In this document: piece after piece, positions 18,383 through 31,294 of the stretch
How positions within the stretch are numbered: position 1 is the first letter of the stretch
How the letters are laid out: the number at the start of each line of letters is the position of its first letter
NCBI RefSeq assembly: GCF_006337105.1
Contig: NZ_CP040871.1
Coordinates: 2,436,501-2,500,500, forward strand
Direction: 5' to 3'
Source: Thermomonas aquatica
Lineage (GTDB): Bacteria; Pseudomonadota; Gammaproteobacteria; Xanthomonadales; Xanthomonadaceae
DNA: 64,000 nucleotides
The notes under the pieces: model-generated
Databases searched by the model: none
What the model was told of the DNA's origin: nothing
The model's input: only the letters and a program-made list of their open reading frames with translations
Translations under genes and position numbers: made by a program

Positions 18383-20005
18383 ATGTCCACGCATGATCGA
18401 CCACCGTCAAGTGGCCGCGATACGCAATATCCGGGAACGGATGGCTTGCGCGCGGAAGTGCAAGCGGCGCTGCAGCGCCAGGATTGGGACGCGGCCACGC
18501 TGGGTTTGCGGGAGTTGCTGAGGCGCTTCCCGGCTGATGCGGGGGCGTGGATCCAACTCTCGTATGCAGAATCGTTCCGGGGCAAGTATCGCGATGCCCG
18601 TGAAGCGGCGCTCTCGGCGGCCGGCAGCAGGGCGGCCACGGCCAGTGTCGCCGCCGACGTCATCGCGCGCCTGCGGACTTTCAATGAAGTGAGAGTGCTT
18701 CGCGATTACCTTGGCCTGATCGGTCCGCCATCGAGGATGCCGATCCCGTTGTTGCTGGCAGCTGCCGCGCAGTTCAGCTATCTCAATGACCAGTCTTCGG
18801 CGCTTGCCTTGCTGGACGAAGCAAGGCGCGCCGATCCGGATTTCCCCACGACCCTGATCGCGCGCGCGCAAATCCTCACTTACCTCGGCAGGTTCGAAGA
18901 GGCGGAGCGCGAAGTCGTGCGCAGTCAGCGTCGTGCCCCGCAGATCGCGTTGGGCTGGTCATTGCTGGCCAATCTCCGCCGGCAGTCCGTGGATTCGAAC
19001 CATGTCGACGCCATCCGCGGCCTGCTGGCGCAACCGGGCCGGAAGCCGCTGGATCAGACATACCTTGCCAGCGCCCTGCACAAGGAACTCGATGATCTTG
19101 GCGACATCGATGGCGCATGGCAGGCGCTCGAACAAGCCTGCAAAACCAAGCGCGCCACCTTGAAGTACGCATCCGCCGACAGCCGCTCGCTGGTCGATGG
19201 CCTGATTGCGCTGCCCACGGCGATTCCGGCGCCGGCGCTCGATGCGCCTGCGCATGTTCCGGTCTTCATCGTCGGCATGCACCGTTCCGGCACCACCCTG
19301 CTGGAGCAATTGCTGGACGGCAGCCCGCAGGTGCAGGGCGTCGGCGAGCTTTACGACTTCACCAGCGCGATGCGCTACGCGACCGACCACCATTGCAAGG
19401 GCGTGATCGATCGCACCGTCGTCGAGCGTGCTACGGACGTCGATTTCGCCGATGCCGGCCGGCGCTACCTGGACGGCATGGCATGGCGACTTGGCGGCGA
19501 GCGCTTCTTCACCGACAAGCTGCCCTCCAACTTCCTCAACATCGGCTTCATCTGCCAGGCGTTGCCGCAGGCGCGGATCCTGCACATGGTCCGCGATCCG
19601 CTCGAGACCTGTTTCTCCAACCTGCGCGAGTTGTTCTCCGAGGCAAATCCGTATTCGTACGACCAACTGGAACTCGCCGATTTCTTCATCCAGTACCGCC
19701 GCCTGATGGCGCACTGGCATGCGGCCTACCCGGGGCGGATCCTCGACGTGGATTACGCGGAATTGACCCGCGACCCGGAGGCCGTGATGCGCAGGGTCGC
19801 GGCGTTCTGCGGCATCGACTACCTCGATGCGATGAGCGATCCGCGCAGCAGCTCGCGCGCGGTGTCCACCGCCAGCGCGGTGCAGGTGCGCGACAGGGTG
19901 GTACGCCGCGAAGTCCCGAAGTGGGCGCCGTATGCGAAGCACCTGCAGCCGCTGATAGCGGCCTTGCGGCAGGGCGGGATCGAGGTTCCGGATATCCCCG
20001 CTTAA
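18383..20005 (+). CDS. TPR-sulfotransferase 3
   Basis: 540 aa, same architecture: TPR-like N-terminal ~280 residues (LTYLGRFEEAEREVVRSQRR at ~165), then VFIVGMHRSGTTLLEQL (~294-310) and ILHMVRDPLETCFSNL as PAPS-binding motifs. No signal peptide or TM segment is seen, so it is expected in the cytoplasm, where PAPS is made. ATG follows the previous stop by one base. It is distinct in sequence from sulfotransferase 2, so this is an old duplication rather than a recent tandem copy. Substrate unknown. Confidence 0.88.
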   Translation: MSTHDRPPSSGRDTQYPGTDGLRAEVQAALQRQDWDAATLGLRELLRRFPADAGAWIQLSYAESFRGKYRDAREAALSAAGSRAATASVAADVIARLRTFNEVRVLRDYLGLIGPPSRMPIPLLLAAAAQFSYLNDQSSALALLDEARRADPDFPTTLIARAQILTYLGRFEEAEREVVRSQRRAPQIALGWSLLANLRRQSVDSNHVDAIRGLLAQPGRKPLDQTYLASALHKELDDLGDIDGAWQALEQACKTKRATLKYASADSRSLVDGLIALPTAIPAPALDAPAHVPVFIVGMHRSGTTLLEQLLDGSPQVQGVGELYDFTSAMRYATDHHCKGVIDRTVVERATDVDFADAGRRYLDGMAWRLGGERFFTDKLPSNFLNIGFICQALPQARILHMVRDPLETCFSNLRELFSEANPYSYDQLELADFFIQYRRLMAHWHAAYPGRILDVDYAELTRDPEAVMRRVAAFCGIDYLDAMSDPRSSSRAVSTASAVQVRDRVVRREVPKWAPYAKHLQPLIAALRQGGIEVPDIPA

Positions 20006-20037
20006 ACCCTTCGCCCCGGCCCCGCATCGGACTGGAT

Positions 20038-20631
20038 ATGCTGATGCAGACCATGCCGATGCCGCCCCCTGTCGAAAGCGACATCGCCCCGTTCGATGCG
20101 GGCGAGGACGCCATCCTGGTGCGTCGGGCGGCCTCGGCGGACGTCACCGCTTTCGAGGCCTTGTACCGCCGCCACCATCGTCGCGTGCATGGCGTGATCC
20201 TGCGCCTGGTCGGCCAGGCCAGCGCGCGGGCTGAGGACCTGACCCAGGAAGCCTTCGTGCGCGCCTGGCAGGCGCTGCCGAGTTTCCGCTTCGAGAGCGC
20301 GGTCTCGACCTGGTTGCACCGGCTGGCGGTGAACACCGCGCTGATGGAGTTGCGCGCGCGTCGCAGCCGCCCGCTGGCGGACGACGACGAGGACGCGCTG
20401 GAATCGCTGTCGATGCCGGACACCGCCGGCCGCGCCGTGCTCGGCCGCGACCTCGAGCGTGCGGTCGCGAGCCTGCCGCCGCGCGCCCGCGCGGTGCTGG
20501 TGCTGCACGACGTGGAAGGCTGGAAGCACGAGGAAATCGCCGAGGAACTGGGCATGGCGGTCGGCAGTTCCAAGGCGCAGTTGCATCGCGCGCGCGGCTT
20601 GCTGCGCACGCGGATCGGAGAATCGGCATGA
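20038..20631 (+). CDS. ECF-type RNA polymerase sigma factor
   Basis: 197 aa. Sigma region 2: FEALYRRHHRRVHGVILRLVGQASARAEDLTQEAFVRAWQALPSF; region 4: LPPRARAVLVLHDVEGWKHEEIAEELGMAVGSSKAQLHRARGLLR. The spacing is that of an extracytoplasmic-function sigma factor. The first gene of a probable three-gene unit: the next start overlaps its stop by 4 bases. ATG at 20038 is used; ATG at 20044 is an alternative. ECF factors usually transcribe their own operon; no target promoter was identified. Confidence 0.93.
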   Translation: MLMQTMPMPPPVESDIAPFDAGEDAILVRRAASADVTAFEALYRRHHRRVHGVILRLVGQASARAEDLTQEAFVRAWQALPSFRFESAVSTWLHRLAVNTALMELRARRSRPLADDDEDALESLSMPDTAGRAVLGRDLERAVASLPPRARAVLVLHDVEGWKHEEIAEELGMAVGSSKAQLHRARGLLRTRIGESA

Positions 20632-21179
20632 ACGAACAGATCGACCAGGCCCCGCACCCCATCGGCGAAGCGGAGCTGCGGATGGCCCTGCGCGGCCTGC
20701 GCCGGGATGCCGAACCCGGCAGCGACTTGTGGCCCGGCATCGCGGCGCGCATCGCGGCATTGCCGCGGCCTGCGCAAGCGGCGCCGGCGCGGCCCGAACG
20801 GCGCTGGTTGTGGCCGCTGGCGACTGCGGCATCGCTGCTGCTCGCCGTCGGCCTGAGCTGGAAGACGCAGCCGGATGTTCCGTCGCCGGCGGTGTCCGGC
20901 GCCGCCATCGCCACGACCGCCGCCGCGGCGGGGAAGAAGGCGCCGCTGGTGCAGCGCGAGGCCGACACCCTGACCGTGCAGTACCAGGCGGCGCTGCGCG
21001 AGCTCGACGCGCATGCGGTGCCTGCCGGCTGGCAGCCTGGCCTGGAGGCGCTGGACCGCAGCGCCGCCGAGATCCGCGTCGCGCTGCGACGCGACCCGAA
21101 CTCGCGCCTGCTGCTGCAGCGGTTGCGCGATACCTACACCCGCCGGCTCGCCCTGTCGCGCCGCGCGCTCTACGCCTGA
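20628..21179 (+). CDS. Single-pass membrane protein, candidate anti-sigma factor
   Basis: 183 aa, overlapping the sigma gene by ATGA. Cytoplasmic N-terminal ~58 residues, one TM helix at ~60-77 (LWPLATAASLLLAVGLSW) and a periplasmic helical tail. No zinc-binding HxxxCxxC motif of classical ZAS anti-sigma factors is present. Gene order and topology make it the cognate anti-sigma of the upstream ECF factor by inference. The C-terminal half resembles helical tails of uncharacterised xanthomonad proteins. Confidence 0.7.
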   Translation: MNEQIDQAPHPIGEAELRMALRGLRRDAEPGSDLWPGIAARIAALPRPAQAAPARPERRWLWPLATAASLLLAVGLSWKTQPDVPSPAVSGAAIATTAAAAGKKAPLVQREADTLTVQYQAALRELDAHAVPAGWQPGLEALDRSAAEIRVALRRDPNSRLLLQRLRDTYTRRLALSRRALYA

Positions 21180-21190
21180 AGGAGCCGAAG

Positions 21191-22096
21191 ATGTCCCCGT
21201 CGTTCAAACGCCCGATCCTCAGCGCGTCGATCCTGGCCCTGGCCTGCATCGCCGCATTCCCGGCGCTTGCCGCCACCCCGATCAACCAGAGCCGCCCGCT
21301 GGATCCGCGCGGCCGCGTTGAGATCGACAACCTGAAGGGGCGCGTCGAAGTGCGTGCCTGGGACCGGCCGGAAGTGAAGATCACCGGCAGCCTCGGCGTC
21401 GGCGTCGAGAAATTCTCGGTGGACGGCGACAAGGGCGCGCTGCACATCGAAGTGAAGTACCCGAACCGCTCGAACAACGCCGAGCCGACCGTCCTGGTGG
21501 TGCAGGTGCCGCTGCAGGCGGAACTGGAAGTCAGCACGGTCTCGGCGAACATCGACGTGCACGGCGTGGCCCCGCGCGAACTGTCGCTGGAATCGGTGAG
21601 CGGCGACATCGTCGCCAACGGCGCGCCGCGCCGCGCCTCGGTGGAATCGGTGAGCGGCGACGTGGTGCTGACCTTCAACAGCGGCGACGTGGATGCCAGC
21701 GCGGTCAGCGGCGACCTGAGCCTGAGCGGTCGCCTCAACGGCGAGGTATCGGTGGAGACCGTGTCCGGCAACATGCGCGTGGACAGCAAGGGCGAGCGCC
21801 TGCGCAAGTTGTCCGCGAGCACCGTGTCCGGCGACGTCGAACTGAAGCTCGGGCTGGCCCCGGATGGCGAGGTCAGCATGGAAAGCGTCAGTGGCGACCT
21901 CACCCTGGTCGCGCCGCGCGACCTGTCCGCGGAGGTCTCCGGCGAAAGCTTCAGCGGCGAACTGAGCGCGCCGGGCGCGAAGATCGAGCGCGAGGAATTC
22001 GGTCCCGGTTCCAGCTTCCATACCCGCTACGGTGCGGGCAAGGGCGAGGTGCGGATCGAGACCTTCTCCGGCGATGCGACGCTGCGGCTGCAATAG
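21191..22096 (+). CDS. DUF4097 family exported beta-repeat protein
   Basis: 301 aa. Signal peptide 1-~27 (LSASILALACIAAFPALA). The mature part repeats a short motif of the type SVSGDI/SVSGDV/AVSGDL/TVSGNM/TVSGDV/SVSGDL about every 20 residues, the DUF4097 (beta-helix-like) pattern. A GAAGGAG-like ribosome site precedes ATG at 21191, 11 bases after the anti-sigma stop. It is the likely output of the sigma/anti-sigma pair. Function unknown; periplasmic or surface location is inferred. Confidence 0.85.
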   Translation: MSPSFKRPILSASILALACIAAFPALAATPINQSRPLDPRGRVEIDNLKGRVEVRAWDRPEVKITGSLGVGVEKFSVDGDKGALHIEVKYPNRSNNAEPTVLVVQVPLQAELEVSTVSANIDVHGVAPRELSLESVSGDIVANGAPRRASVESVSGDVVLTFNSGDVDASAVSGDLSLSGRLNGEVSVETVSGNMRVDSKGERLRKLSASTVSGDVELKLGLAPDGEVSMESVSGDLTLVAPRDLSAEVSGESFSGELSAPGAKIEREEFGPGSSFHTRYGAGKGEVRIETFSGDATLRLQ

Positions 22097-22129
22097 CGCA
22101 GCGCCCCGATTCCCCGACCCGAAAGCACG

Positions 22130-22157
22130 AAGGCCGCATCGATGATGCGGCCTTTCG
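22130..22157. terminator. Hairpin terminator between convergent genes
   Basis: Perfect 11-bp stem AAGGCCGCATC / GATGCGGCCTT with a 3-base loop, followed by TCGTTT on the + strand. It lies between the DUF4097 gene and the convergent gene at 22178-23038 and may serve both. Confidence 0.75.
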
Positions 22158-22177
22158 TTTGCGGCGATGGGCAGGGC

Positions 22178-23038
22178 TTACAGGTCCTGCTGGTAGCGCA
22201 CGTACGGCACGGTGCCTTCGCCATCCTGGGTGCCGGTGGCCGAGAACGGGTTCTTGCCACTGGTCACCACGTTGTCGGCGCCCACGCTGAGCTGGCCGCT
22301 CCACGGCGTGCGCCAGGTCAGGCCCAGGCCCAGGCCCTTCCAGACGTTGCTCTCGCCCGGCACGTTGACGACGCGGCCGACGATGTTCGCGCCGAACGAA
22401 CCGAAGCCGCCGCCGATGCTCAGGCTGCGGGTGTTCCACTGGTCGGCGATCTGCGGCACTTCCGCGGCCGTGACCAGGCGCGCGCGGGCGACCGTGCCGC
22501 CGACGCTGACGTAGGCCTCGCGGCCGATGTTCTTTTCGGCGAGCAGCGAGAAATCGCTGGACTCGACCTTGCCGGAACGCAGGTTCGGCGACAGCCAGGC
22601 GGGCAGGGTGTCGCGGCCGTTGCCGATCGCCACGCCCAGCTTGCCGCCGCCGCGGCTGATGCTGGCGCCTGCGCTGCTGTGGCGACTGATGTTGCCGCTG
22701 TTATCGCCGTTCACGGTGGCCATCACGCAGTTGTCTGCGAGTTGGCCGATGGCGGAGGAGATCCCGCTCTGGCGATCGCAGACGAGTGCGAGCGAGTCAC
22801 CGGCCTGCACGCCGTAGGTCGCTTCCAGGGTGGTGCTGCCGAAGCGCCAGCGGGCGCCTGCGCCGGTTCCGGTGGTGGCCGGTTCCAACAACAGGAAGGC
22901 TTCAAGCTTGCCGCTGTCCTTGTTCAACACCGGCACCAATGCGGCATCGCGCTTGGCCTTGGATTGCGCATGCGCGGCGCCGCTGGCGAAGGCCAGGGCG
23001 AGTACGGCAGCAGCAATGGGCGTGAGGCGCGTGCGCAT
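22178..23038 (-). CDS. Exported protein of unknown function
   Basis: 286 aa. Clear signal peptide 1-25 (AAAVLALAFASGAAHA, then QSKAK). The mature part is rich in Gly, Ser and alternating hydrophobic residues (SLSIGGGFGSFGANIVG; GLGLGLTWRTPWSGQLSVGADNVV), which suggests beta strands and possibly an outer-membrane barrel. The C-terminus YVRYQQDL lacks the terminal Phe common in barrels. Two cysteines (CDRQSG and DNCVMA) could form a disulfide. I do not recognise a characterised family. Promoter region 23039-23183 is shared with nothing obvious. Confidence 0.75.
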   Translation of the reverse strand: MRTRLTPIAAAVLALAFASGAAHAQSKAKRDAALVPVLNKDSGKLEAFLLLEPATTGTGAGARWRFGSTTLEATYGVQAGDSLALVCDRQSGISSAIGQLADNCVMATVNGDNSGNISRHSSAGASISRGGGKLGVAIGNGRDTLPAWLSPNLRSGKVESSDFSLLAEKNIGREAYVSVGGTVARARLVTAAEVPQIADQWNTRSLSIGGGFGSFGANIVGRVVNVPGESNVWKGLGLGLTWRTPWSGQLSVGADNVVTSGKNPFSATGTQDGEGTVPYVRYQQDL

Positions 23039-23183
23039 GGCGTGTGATCGGGCGTGTCGGATCTAAAGACAGGTCGCGAGACGCGAAGTTCCTTTCCCCG
23101 GGTCAGCCGAGTCTAGTCGATTTATGATTCTTTAACAATACGCACTTTGGCCGAAGCTGCAGGATGGCGTGCCTGCGCAAGCA

Positions 23184-24098
23184 TCACTGGATGCCCGGCG
23201 CGGCGGGGAGTTCGGCCCCGGCTTCGCGGAACAGGGCGGCGACTTCGCCCGCATCGAAACGGTAATCCTGGCCGCAGAACTCGCAGCGGATCCGTGCCTC
23301 GCCGCCGCCGGCTTCGATCGCGGCCGAGGCCTCATCCCGGCCCAGCGAGACGATCATCGCCGCCACCCGTTCGCGCGAGCAGGAGCAGCCGAAGCGCAAG
23401 GGCTTCGTCCCCATGGATTCGGGCGATTCCTCGTGGAACAGGCGATGGACCAGCTCGTCCGGAGCCAGCGCCAGCAATTCGTCGCTGCCCAGGGTCTCGA
23501 ACAGTGCGCCGATCCGGTTCCAGCCGTCTTCGTCGCCTTCGTCGCCGGGCAGTTTCTGCAGCATCAGACCGGCCGCGTGGCCGCCGTCGCAGGCCAGCAG
23601 CAGGCGGGTCGGCAGCTGTTCGGAGCGGCGGAAATAGCCCTCGAAGGCTTCGCCGAGGTTGTCGGCATCGAGTTCGACCAGGCCCTGGTAGCGGATCGGT
23701 TCGCGACCGCCCAGCGACGGATTCTCGATGGTGATCGCCAGCATGCTGTCGTCGCCGAGGCTGCGCAGGTCGCGCGCAGGCGGCCTGCCGCCGCCTTCCA
23801 GCATGTCCTCGTCGAGCTGGGCGATGCCGCGCAGGGTGCCGGCGGCCGTGCATTCGGCGAACAGGGTGCGCAGCACGCCCTGGCCGCGCAGTTGCACGGA
23901 CAGGCGGCCCTCGACCTTGGCATGGCCGGTGAACAGCGCGGCGGCGGCGGTGGCCTCGCCGAGCAGTTCGGCCACGGCCTGCGGATAGGCCGCGCGCGCG
24001 GCCATCGCCTGCCAGGTGTCGTCCAGGCGCACCGCCACGCCGCGCACGCCGGCGGTCGGCAACAGGAAACGGAGCTGGATGTCGTGGTTCTGGGTCAT
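23184..24098 (-). CDS. hslO: Redox-regulated chaperone Hsp33
   Basis: 304 aa. Hsp33 holds unfolding proteins during oxidative stress after its zinc centre is oxidised. The four zinc cysteines are visible as CSC (238, 240) and CEFC (272, 275), the standard CxC...CxxC switch. The N-terminal core carries EATAAAALFTGHAKVEGRLSVQLRG. ATG at 24098 gives the expected length. It is divergent from mtgA with 110 bases between starts. Confidence 0.96.
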   Translation of the reverse strand: MTQNHDIQLRFLLPTAGVRGVAVRLDDTWQAMAARAAYPQAVAELLGEATAAAALFTGHAKVEGRLSVQLRGQGVLRTLFAECTAAGTLRGIAQLDEDMLEGGGRPPARDLRSLGDDSMLAITIENPSLGGREPIRYQGLVELDADNLGEAFEGYFRRSEQLPTRLLLACDGGHAAGLMLQKLPGDEGDEDGWNRIGALFETLGSDELLALAPDELVHRLFHEESPESMGTKPLRFGCSCSRERVAAMIVSLGRDEASAAIEAGGGEARIRCEFCGQDYRFDAGEVAALFREAGAELPAAPGIQ

Positions 24099-24208
24099 GT
24101 CGAATACCGTAAGTCGCCCGGCCTGCGGATAATGCGCGGGCCAGCGGGAGGAATGGGGATGATCGGCGATATGGGGCGCGAAGGCGGGGTTCGCAAGGCG
24201 ATGGACGC

Positions 24209-24973
24209 ATGAACGAAGCCGTGGTGGCGCCGCGACGCAGGCGCTGGCGTGCGTGGTTGTGGAAGCTGCCCTTGGCCTTCATCGCCTTCAGCGTGTTGCA
24301 GGTGCTGGTGCTGCGCGTCGTCGACCCGCCGTTCTCGATGTTCATGGCCGCCCGCCAGCTGGACGCGGCGCTTGCCGGCGATTTCGCTTTCCGCATCGCC
24401 CACGACTGGCGCGACCTCGACCGGATCTCGCCGAACCTGCCGCTGGCGCTGGTGGCATCGGAAGACCAGAACTTCGCCAGGCACAACGGCTTCGACTTCG
24501 CCGCGATCGAGAAGGCGCAGGCGCACAACGAGAAGATGATCGAGCGCGCGGAGAAGCGCGGCAAGCCGGTGCGCCGCCTGCGCGGGGCCAGCACGATCAG
24601 CCAGCAGACCGCCAAGAACCTGTTCCTGTGGCAGGGCGTCGGCCCCACCCGCTGGCTGCGCAAGGGATTGGAGGTCTGGTACACCGCGCTGATCGAACTG
24701 CTGTGGCCGAAGCGGCGGATCCTGGAGGTGTACGCCAACATCGCCGAGTTCGGCGACGGCATCTATGGCGCGCAGGCGGCGGCGCGCAGCTTCTTCCGCA
24801 AGGACGCCTCTGGACTCTCGGCGGCCGAGGCGGCGCGGCTGGCGGCGGTGCTGCCCAGCCCGAAGCGCTACGACGCGGCGCGTCCCGGCCCCTACGTGCA
24901 ACGCCGCACCAGCGCCATCCAGCGGCAGATGCGCTACATGGGCGGCAGCGGTTACCTGCGCACGCTGGACTGA
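24209..24973 (+). CDS. mtgA: Monofunctional peptidoglycan transglycosylase
   Basis: 254 aa GT51 enzyme that polymerises lipid II into glycan strands without a transpeptidase domain. One N-terminal TM helix at ~19-36. Catalytic Glu85 in [16 protein letters not shown], and the motif [17 protein letters not shown], both of GT51. [22 protein letters not shown] completes the signature set. ATG at 24209 is the first good start. The gene is followed after 34 bases by a glycosyltransferase gene on the same strand. Confidence 0.96.
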   Translation: MNEAVVAPRRRRWRAWLWKLPLAFIAFSVLQVLVLRVVDPPFSMFMAARQLDAALAGDFAFRIAHDWRDLDRISPNLPLALVASEDQNFARHNGFDFAAIEKAQAHNEKMIERAEKRGKPVRRLRGASTISQQTAKNLFLWQGVGPTRWLRKGLEVWYTALIELLWPKRRILEVYANIAEFGDGIYGAQAAARSFFRKDASGLSAAEAARLAAVLPSPKRYDAARPGPYVQRRTSAIQRQMRYMGGSGYLRTLD

Positions 24974-25007
24974 ACATCGTCGGCCCAAGCTGGCATACCA
25001 TCGCCGC

Positions 25008-26048
25008 ATGCAGGACATCGCGCCGCAACACGACTGCCTGACCCTGGTGATCGCCGCGTACAACGAGGCGGATGCGCTGCCTGCATTGCAGCCGCGGATC
25101 GCCGCCGCGCTGGACCTGGCCGAAAGCGAAGGACTGGAAGCGCGCGTGCTGTACATCGACGACGGCAGCCGCGACGCCACCTGGGACGTGCTGCGCGGGC
25201 TCGCCGCGCGCGACCCGCGGATCGGCCTGCTGCGCTTGTCGCGCAATTTCGGCAAGGAGGCCGCGCTCACCGCGGGGCTGGACCGGATCGAACGCGGCGC
25301 CGCGCTGATCCTCGATGCCGACGGCCAGGATCCGCCGGAATTGCTGCCGCAGTTCATCGCCAAGTGGCGCGAAGGTTTCGACGACGTGCACGGCACCCGC
25401 CTCGAGCGCGACGGCGAAGGCCTGCTCAAGCGGGCGACCGCGCACGGCTTCTACCGCGTGATGGGGATGTTGTCGAAGACGCCGGTCCCGCGCGATACCG
25501 GCGATTTCCGCCTGCTCTCGCCGCGCGCGCTGGCCGCGTTGCGCGAACTGCGCGAACGCCACCGCTTCATGAAGGGCCTGTTCGGCTGGATCGGCTTCAA
25601 CCAGGTGGCGATTCCCTACCACCGCGAGGCGCGCCTGGCAGGGCGCAGCAAGTTCGGTTTCTGGAAGCTGTGGAACTTCGCGCTGGAGGGCATCACCAGC
25701 TTCAGCACCGCGCCGCTGCGGGCGGCGACCTACCTCGGCATCGCCACCGCGTTCGTCGCCTTCGTGTACGGCGCCTGGGTCATCGCCAAGGCCCTGCTGT
25801 GGGGCGACCCGGTCGCCGGCTGGCCGACCATGATGGCGGTGATCCTGTTCCTGGGCGGCGTGCAGCTGGTCGCGCTGGGCCTGATCGGCGAATACCTGGG
25901 CCGGCTGTACGAGGAGTCCAAGCAGCGCCCGCTGTACCTCGTCGACAGCTGGCTGCCCGCGACCGGAGTATCCTCGCAACGGCACCCGATCCCGCAAGGA
26001 GCAAGCCATGCGCACGGTAAGGCAGCTGCTGGAAACCAAGTCGCCTGA
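25008..26048 (+). CDS. Family 2 glycosyltransferase, GtrB/DPM1 type
   Basis: 346 aa. GT2 domain with LVIAAYNEADALPAL, YIDDGSRDATW, LSRNFGKEAALTAGLD and ALILDADGQDPPELL. Two TM helices near the C-terminus (~245-265 and ~280-305) are as in polyprenyl-phosphate glycosyltransferases such as GtrB. It probably loads a sugar onto undecaprenyl phosphate; donor sugar unknown. ATG at 25008. Its last 41 bases overlap the following CBS gene in another frame, so its tail (~SSQRHPIPQGASHAHG) may be poorly conserved. Confidence 0.88.
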   Translation: MQDIAPQHDCLTLVIAAYNEADALPALQPRIAAALDLAESEGLEARVLYIDDGSRDATWDVLRGLAARDPRIGLLRLSRNFGKEAALTAGLDRIERGAALILDADGQDPPELLPQFIAKWREGFDDVHGTRLERDGEGLLKRATAHGFYRVMGMLSKTPVPRDTGDFRLLSPRALAALRELRERHRFMKGLFGWIGFNQVAIPYHREARLAGRSKFGFWKLWNFALEGITSFSTAPLRAATYLGIATAFVAFVYGAWVIAKALLWGDPVAGWPTMMAVILFLGGVQLVALGLIGEYLGRLYEESKQRPLYLVDSWLPATGVSSQRHPIPQGASHAHGKAAAGNQVA

Positions 26049-26436
26049 GATCCATTCGATCGCGCCCGGCGCGCCGGTGATCGATGCGATCCGGCTGATG
26101 GCCGAACGCCGGATCGGCGCGCTGCTGGTGATGGAGGGCCCGCGCCTGGCCGGGATCCTGTCCGAGCGCGATTACGCGCGCAAGGTGGTGCTGCAGGGGC
26201 GTTCGTCGAAGGACACGCCGGTGCGCGACATCATGACCGCCGAGGTGATCAGCGTCGGCCCGCAGGATTCGACCGACCACTGCATGCAACTGGTCACGGA
26301 CAGCCGCATCCGCCACCTGCCGGTGGTCGATGATGGGCAGGTGATCGGCGTGGTGTCGATCGGCGACCTGGTCAAGGCGGTGATCGCGGAGCAGCGACAG
26401 GAACTGGACCACCTGCAGCGTTACATCGCGTCGTAA
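26008..26436 (+). CDS. Two-CBS-domain protein
   Basis: 142 aa made almost entirely of a CBS pair: first repeat VIDAIRLMAERRIGALLVME...GILSERDYARKV, second IMTAEVISVGPQDSTDHCMQLVTDSRIRHLPVVDDGQVIGVVSIGDLV. Stand-alone CBS pairs bind adenosine nucleotides and regulate partners. AAGGAGCAAGCC precedes the ATG at 26008, which justifies the overlap with the glycosyltransferase gene. Partner unknown. Confidence 0.92.
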   Translation: MRTVRQLLETKSPEIHSIAPGAPVIDAIRLMAERRIGALLVMEGPRLAGILSERDYARKVVLQGRSSKDTPVRDIMTAEVISVGPQDSTDHCMQLVTDSRIRHLPVVDDGQVIGVVSIGDLVKAVIAEQRQELDHLQRYIAS

Positions 26437-26451
26437 CGCGGAACGCGGAAC

Positions 26452-27114
26452 TCAGCGCCGGGGCAGCACCTGCGCCATCACCGCGACGTAGTGGCAGAGG
26501 CTGCCGCCGAGCACGAACAGGTGCCAGACCGCGTGCGAGTAGCGCATTTGCGGGCGGTGGTAGAACACGGTGCCCAAGGTATAGGACAGGCCGCCGGCCA
26601 GCAGCCAACCCAGCGTCCAGGCATCCAGCGCGGCCAGCATCGGCTTGGCCGCGACCACGATCAGCCAGCCCATGGCGATGTAGATCAGGGTCGACAGGCG
26701 CTTGAAGCGGCCGGTGTAGAACAGCTTGAACACCACGCCGCCCAGGGCCAGCGTCCAGATCGCGGCGAACAGCCACCAGCCGACCGGCCCGCGCAGGCCG
26801 ACCAGGGTGAACGGCGTATAGGTGCCGGCGATCAGCACGTAGATCGCGCAATGATCGAACACCTTGAGCCGGCCCTTGGCGACCGGATGCTGGATCGCGT
26901 GGTACAGGGTCGAGGCGACATACAGCAGCAGCAGGGCGATGCCGAAGACGATGGCGCCGGCCAATTGCCAGCCATCGCCGTACAACGCGGCGAGGGTGAT
27001 CAGGACCGCGCCGCCGGCCAGCGCCGCGGTCGCGCCCAGGCCGTGGGTGAGTGCGCTGGCCAGCTCTTCGCGCAGGTCGGCGGTCGCTGTTGCGGCGGGC
27101 GGAGATTCAGGCAT
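26452..27114 (-). CDS. Hemolysin III / PAQR family membrane protein
   Basis: 220 aa with seven hydrophobic helices. The metal-site histidine motifs of the family are YHAIQHPVAKGRLKVFDHCAIY, AGTYTPF and HAVWHLFVLGGSLCHY. Despite the name, bacterial members are membrane hydrolase-like proteins with poorly known substrates. The stop faces the convergent CBS gene 16 bases away. The start lies 51 bases downstream of the prfC stop. Confidence 0.9.
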   Translation of the reverse strand: MPESPPAATATADLREELASALTHGLGATAALAGGAVLITLAALYGDGWQLAGAIVFGIALLLLYVASTLYHAIQHPVAKGRLKVFDHCAIYVLIAGTYTPFTLVGLRGPVGWWLFAAIWTLALGGVVFKLFYTGRFKRLSTLIYIAMGWLIVVAAKPMLAALDAWTLGWLLAGGLSYTLGTVFYHRPQMRYSHAVWHLFVLGGSLCHYVAVMAQVLPRR

Positions 27115-27165
27115 GGCCGCAGCATCGCCGCGGCGGGTGGAGCAAATGCTCGGCCGCCGCGGCGG

Positions 27166-28785
<1,620 letters not shown>

Positions 28786-28840
28786 TGCGGAATTATACCG
28801 GCGCGGGCAGCATGGCCGCAGTCAGGGGGACTGCGACGAA

Positions 28841-31285
<2,445 letters not shown>

Positions 31286-31294
31286 CGCACCGGC

